Assembly (NCBI GenBank): GCA_025458665.1
Contig: JALOSG010000034.1
Span: forward strand, 1-15,993
Source: Serpentinimonas sp.
Lineage (GTDB): Bacteria; Pseudomonadota; Gammaproteobacteria; Burkholderiales; Burkholderiaceae_C
DNA: 15,993 nucleotides
Direction: 5' to 3'
The notes under the pieces were generated by a model that searched no databases, was not told the DNA's origin, and saw only the letters and a program-made list of their open reading frames with translations. Shown piece after piece: positions 12,885-15,993 of the stretch. The stretch's first letter is position 1. Each line of letters starts with the position of its first letter. The translations under genes and the position numbers were made by a program.

Positions 12885-13969
12885 AGCAGGCGCTCGGCGG
12901 CAGCCTGCTCCAGTTCGTCCCCTTTGGCTTTCTCTTCGGCCAGCACCTGCTGCGCTATGCGCCACACCTCGCGCGGGGGCAGGGGCTTCAGGCGGTGGTC
13001 GCTCCACACCTGGCGCCAGCGCCGGGCACCGCGCAAGCCGTGCCGCAAGCCCAGCATGTGCCGCGCAATGGCGTACCACGGGGTGCCATCCTCCACAGCC
13101 TCGCGCTCCATGTAGTCCACCATGGCCAGCTCCACCGCGTCGCGGCAGACGCTGCGGGGCGCGTCGCCATAGAAGGCTTCGTCCCAGCTGGTGAGTAGCC
13201 AGGGGTGGTGGTAGGCCTCGCGGCCCAGCATGGCGCCATCCACATGGGCCAGATGCTGGGCAATTTCCGCGTTGGTGGTGATGCCGCCATTCACCACGAT
13301 GGTGAGCTGCGGAAACTCGCGCTTCAACTGGTGCACCAGTTCGTAACGCAGCGGAGGTACTTCGCGGTTTTCTTTGGGCGACAGGCCCTGCAGCCACGCG
13401 TTGCGCGCGTGCACGATGAACACCTCGCAGCCCGCCTGCGCCACGGTACCCACAAAGTCGCGCACAAAGCCGTAGCTTTCCTCGCGGTCTATGCCTATGC
13501 GGTGCTTCACCGTCACGGGGATGGACACGGCGTCGCGCATGGCCTTCACGCCGTCGGCCACGGTGTTGGGTTCCGCCATGAGGCAGGCACCGAACGCGCC
13601 GCGCTGCACCCGTTCGCTGGGGCAACCGCAGTTCAGGTTGATCTCGTCGTAACCCCACTGCTCGCCCAGGCGTGCGCCGTGCGCCAGGTCGGCCGGCTCG
13701 CTGCCGCCCAGTTGCAGGGCCACCGGGTGTTCGGTTTCATCGAAGCGCAAATGCCGCCGCGCCGCACCATGCAGCAGCGCACCGGTGGTCACCATCTCGG
13801 TGTACAAGCGGGTTCGCCTGGAGAGCAGGCGGTGCAAATAGCGGCAGTGCTTGTCGCTCCAGTCCAGCATGGGAGCCACGGAGAGGCGCCAGCCAGCGCC
13901 ATCGGGCTTCGCGATGGGGGAAGCCAGCTCTGTAGACAAAAAAATCGGGGGATCAGCGTGGTCGCTCAT
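12824..13969 (-). CDS. dusA: tRNA-dihydrouridine(20/20a) synthase DusA
   Basis: A 381-residue FMN- and NADPH-dependent enzyme that reduces uridine to dihydrouridine in the tRNA D-loop. The TIM-barrel starts at SVAPMLDWSDKHCRYLHRLLS. The catalytic Cys is in NLNCGCPSERVQRGAFGACLM, with FMN/tRNA contacts in VTVKHRIGID and the DusA-type HARNAWLQGLSPKENREVPPLRY. NGGITT and DGAMLGREAYHHPW form the phosphate-binding end. I chose the ATG at 13969, giving about 27 residues before the conserved core. A further in-frame ATG at 13999 lies in less conserved sequence and is less likely. The first codons are embedded in a strong intrinsic terminator hairpin, which is unusual. If the ATG is wrong, a rare start such as the TTG just after the hairpin would be needed. 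The 3' end runs 61 bases into the convergent GGDEF-EAL gene. Product call is very secure; the exact start is less so. Confidence 0.93.
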   Translation of the reverse strand: MSDHADPPIFLSTELASPIAKPDGAGWRLSVAPMLDWSDKHCRYLHRLLSRRTRLYTEMVTTGALLHGAARRHLRFDETEHPVALQLGGSEPADLAHGARLGEQWGYDEINLNCGCPSERVQRGAFGACLMAEPNTVADGVKAMRDAVSIPVTVKHRIGIDREESYGFVRDFVGTVAQAGCEVFIVHARNAWLQGLSPKENREVPPLRYELVHQLKREFPQLTIVVNGGITTNAEIAQHLAHVDGAMLGREAYHHPWLLTSWDEAFYGDAPRSVCRDAVELAMVDYMEREAVEDGTPWYAIARHMLGLRHGLRGARRWRQVWSDHRLKPLPPREVWRIAQQVLAEEKAKGDELEQAAAERLLQTEGGMPAPVRGVATEAAR

Positions 13970-13978
13970 CCCCCGATT
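13938..13978 (-). terminator. Rho-independent terminator downstream of phaB, overlapping the dusA start
   Basis: Reading the minus strand, arms AATCGGGGGAT (13978-13968) and ATCCCCCGATT (13953-13943) pair perfectly over 11 bases. Inside them AGCG/CGCT pair over 4 more bases around a 4-base loop, after a C-C mismatch in + strand terms (G-G in the minus-strand RNA). Seven Ts follow (13944-13938, the first two being the last stem bases). It begins 42 bases after the phaB stop, a natural place to end a phaA-phaB transcript. The dusA ATG at 13969-13967 sits at the edge of the 5' arm. Confidence 0.85.
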
Positions 13979-14020
13979 ATCGGGCCCGCCCGGCGGCAAG
14001 CCCGTTCGCGCCCTGAGGCC

Positions 14021-14758
14021 TCAACCCATGTGCAAGCCGCCGTTCACCGAGAAATCGGCGCCGGTGGCGTAACCGCCCTCTTCCGAGGCCAGCCACGAGA
14101 TGATGGACGCGATCTCGCTGGGCTCGCCGAGGCGCTTCACCGGCACGGTGGCCACGATCTTCTCCAGCACATCCGGGCGGATGGCTTTGACCATGTCGGT
14201 ACCGATGTAGCCCGGGCTCACGGTGTTCACCGTGACGCCCTTGGTGGCCAGTTCCTGCGCCAGCGCCATGGAAAAACCATGCATGCCGGCCTTGGCGGCC
14301 GAGTAGTTGGTCTGGCCGGCCTGGCCTTTTTCGCCGTTCACCGAGGAGATGTTCACAATCCGGCCCCAGCCTTTTTCCACCATGTCCGCCACCACCTGCT
14401 TGGTGACGTTGAACATGGAGTTCAGGTTGGTCTCGATCACGGCGTCCCAGTCCTCGCGGGACATCTTGAGGAACATGCGGTCGCGGGTGATGCCGGCGTT
14501 GTTCACCAGCACATCGATGGTGCCGTGCTCGGCCTTGGTCTTGGCGAACGCCTCCACCGTGGAGTCCCAGTCGCCCACGTTGCCCACCGAGGCGTAGAAG
14601 GTGTAACCCAGCGCCTTCTGCTCATCGAGCCATTTCTTGAAGTCACGGGTGGGGCCGCAGCCCGCAATGACCTTGAAGCCGTCCTTGTGCAGGCGCTGGC
14701 AAATGGCGGTTCCGATGCCACCCATGCCCCCGGTGACGTACGCGACTTTCTGACTCAT
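14021..14758 (-). CDS. phaB: Acetoacetyl-CoA reductase
   Basis: A 245-residue short-chain dehydrogenase that reduces acetoacetyl-CoA with NADPH to (R)-3-hydroxybutyryl-CoA, the monomer donor for PHB synthase. The nucleotide-binding TGGMGGIG is at residues 9-16, and NNAG follows in the central sheet. The catalytic residues are Ser139 in NISSVNG, Tyr152 and Lys156 in NYSAAKAG. The Tyr and Lys positions are one residue from those of Cupriavidus necator PhaB. PhaB-type blocks AGCGPTRD, VNGEKGQAGQTNYS and the terminal FSVNGGLHMG distinguish it from FabG. A strong AAGGAG precedes the ATG at 14758. It lies 69 bases downstream of the thiolase gene, in the classical phaA-phaB order, and is followed by an intrinsic terminator. 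Confidence 0.96.
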   Translation of the reverse strand: MSQKVAYVTGGMGGIGTAICQRLHKDGFKVIAGCGPTRDFKKWLDEQKALGYTFYASVGNVGDWDSTVEAFAKTKAEHGTIDVLVNNAGITRDRMFLKMSREDWDAVIETNLNSMFNVTKQVVADMVEKGWGRIVNISSVNGEKGQAGQTNYSAAKAGMHGFSMALAQELATKGVTVNTVSPGYIGTDMVKAIRPDVLEKIVATVPVKRLGEPSEIASIISWLASEEGGYATGADFSVNGGLHMG

Positions 14759-14827
14759 CTTTGGCTCCTTTTGTTGGTGTCGATGATCGTGTGGAAAAAA
14801 ATTGACCGGCGTATGAATGCTCTGGCT

Positions 14828-15993
14828 TCAACGCTCGATGGTGAGGGACACACCCATGCCACCGCCGATGCACAGGGCCGCCAGGCCCTTCTTGGCGTCG
14901 CGGCGCTGCATCTCGTGCAACAGCGTGACCAGAATGCGGCAGCCCGACGCGCCAATGGGGTGGCCAATGGCAATGGCGCCACCGTTCACGTTGACGCGCG
15001 CCGGGTCTATGCCCAGGGCCTGGTTCACGGCGCAGGCCTGCGCGGCAAAGGCCTCGTTCAACTCAAACAGGTCCACATCCGCTGCGTTCCAGCCGGCACG
15101 AGCCAGGGCCTTCTGCGAAGCCGGCACCGGACCCATGCCCATGGTGGCGGGGTCCAGGCCGCTGGTGCCAAAGCTCTTGATGCGGCCCAGCACCTTCAGC
15201 CCCAGTGCAGCGGCCTTGCTGGCCTTCATCACCATCACGGCAGCCGCACCGTCGTTGATGCCCGAGGCGTTGCCCGCGGTCACGCTGCCGGCTTTGTCGA
15301 ACGCGGGGCGCAGGCCAGCCAGCGCTTCGGCATTGGTTTTCTTGTTGATGAATTCGTCGGTATCGAACAGCAGCGGGTCGCCCTTGCGCTGCGGAATGCT
15401 CACCGGAACGATCTCGTCCTTGAACTTGCCGGCGTCCTGGGCGGCGCTGGCTTTCTGCTGGCTGGCCAGCGCCAGGGCGTCCTGCATCTCGCGGGTGATG
15501 CCGTGGGCCTTGGCCACGTTCTCGGCGGTAATGCCCATGTGGTACTGGTTGTACACGTCCCACAGACCGTCCACGATCATGGTGTCCACCATCTTCCAGT
15601 CGCCCATGCGCTGGCCGTCGCGGCTGCCGTTGAGCACGTGGGGGCTGGCACTCATGTTCTCCTGCCCACCGGCAATCACGATCTCGCTGTCGCCCCAGGC
15701 CACAGCCTGGGCGGCCAGCATCACCGCCTTGAGGCCGGAGCCGCACACCGCGTTGATGGTGAGTGCGGGGGTTTCCTTGGCAATGCCGGCCTTCATCATG
15801 GCCTGGCGTGCGGGGTTCTGGCCGGCGCCTGCCGCCAACACCTGACCCATGATGACTTCGCCAATCTGGTCGGCAGCCACACCGGTGCGCTCGAGCAGGG
15901 CCTTGATGACGACGGCCCCCAGGTCGGTGGCCGGTGTCTTGGCCAGCGTTCCGCCGAACTTGCCCACGGCGGTGCGGGCGGCGCCCACGATGA
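14828..15993 (-). CDS. phaA: Acetyl-CoA acetyltransferase (beta-ketothiolase), 5' end missing
   Basis: Condenses two acetyl-CoA to acetoacetyl-CoA, the first step of PHB synthesis. The frame is open to the right window edge. The visible chain starts (I)VGAARTAVGKFGG, and the family start is usually M-T-D-(I/V)-V-I-V, so only about five residues are missing. The GTG at 15988 is an internal Val, not a start. The acyl-accepting Cys is in AVCGSGLKAVML (codon 15745-15743, corresponding to Cys88 of C. necator PhaA). The general-base His is in IAIGHPIGASGCR, and the second Cys is in AALCIGGGMGVSLTIER at the C-terminus. Other thiolase blocks, including GQVLAAGAGQNPARQA and ELNEAFAAQA, are intact. The phaB gene follows after 69 bases. 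A phaC synthase gene may lie just off the right edge, as in classical phaCAB clusters, but that is inference. Confidence 0.96.
   Translation of the reverse strand, partial: IVGAARTAVGKFGGTLAKTPATDLGAVVIKALLERTGVAADQIGEVIMGQVLAAGAGQNPARQAMMKAGIAKETPALTINAVCGSGLKAVMLAAQAVAWGDSEIVIAGGQENMSASPHVLNGSRDGQRMGDWKMVDTMIVDGLWDVYNQYHMGITAENVAKAHGITREMQDALALASQQKASAAQDAGKFKDEIVPVSIPQRKGDPLLFDTDEFINKKTNAEALAGLRPAFDKAGSVTAGNASGINDGAAAVMVMKASKAAALGLKVLGRIKSFGTSGLDPATMGMGPVPASQKALARAGWNAADVDLFELNEAFAAQACAVNQALGIDPARVNVNGGAIAIGHPIGASGCRILVTLLHEMQRRDAKKGLAALCIGGGMGVSLTIER

Noticed and set aside
15986..15988. GTG as the start of phaA
   Set aside because: It corresponds to the conserved Val of the IVGAARTAVG segment; the real start should be about five codons beyond the window.

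Overview
The window is a GC-rich, tightly packed chromosomal segment. It reads as a betaproteobacterium of the order Burkholderiales, probably Comamonadaceae-like. That placement is an inference: it rests on close resemblance of the polyhydroxybutyrate (PHB) proteins to the Cupriavidus PhaA/PhaB/PhaZ family, on gene style and on base composition. No search was run. There are no transposases, integrases, RNA genes, CRISPR arrays or phage genes, and no gene-free stretch longer than about 180 bases.

Layout. Positions 2-2001 (+) hold an intracellular PHB depolymerase (5' end off the window) overlapping by one base a soluble RnfB-like polyferredoxin. Positions 2041-9394 (-) hold a five-gene operon, in transcription order: methylmalonyl-CoA mutase, MeaB GTPase chaperone, propionyl-CoA carboxylase beta, propionyl-CoA carboxylase alpha (biotin carboxylase/biotin carrier), and a methylmalonyl-CoA epimerase-like VOC protein. 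Positions 9395-9570 are a divergent, locally AT-rich control region. Position 9571 begins a GntR/FCD regulator (+), followed by a PAS-PAS-PAS-GGDEF-EAL cyclic-di-GMP enzyme (10344-12884, +). That gene runs tail to tail into dusA (12824-13969, -), overlapping by 61 bp. Positions 14021-15993 (-) hold phaB and phaA, with phaA running off the right edge.

How it fits together. PhaA and PhaB make (R)-3-hydroxybutyryl-CoA for PHB, and PhaZ mobilises the stored polymer. The central operon converts propionyl-CoA through methylmalonyl-CoA to succinyl-CoA. It therefore controls the propionyl-CoA pool, which is also the precursor of 3-hydroxyvalerate units in mixed polymers. The GntR protein is the obvious candidate regulator of the operon and of itself: an inverted repeat overlaps the -35 elements of both predicted divergent promoters.

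I do not see a wholly new system. The points most worth a second look are: a canonical intrinsic terminator built into the first codons of dusA; a histone H1/PAKKA-like basic tail on the PHB depolymerase; coupling of that depolymerase to an RnfB-like ferredoxin lacking a membrane anchor; an epimerase homologue with two of four expected metal ligands replaced; and a register-perfect 125-residue PAS duplication.
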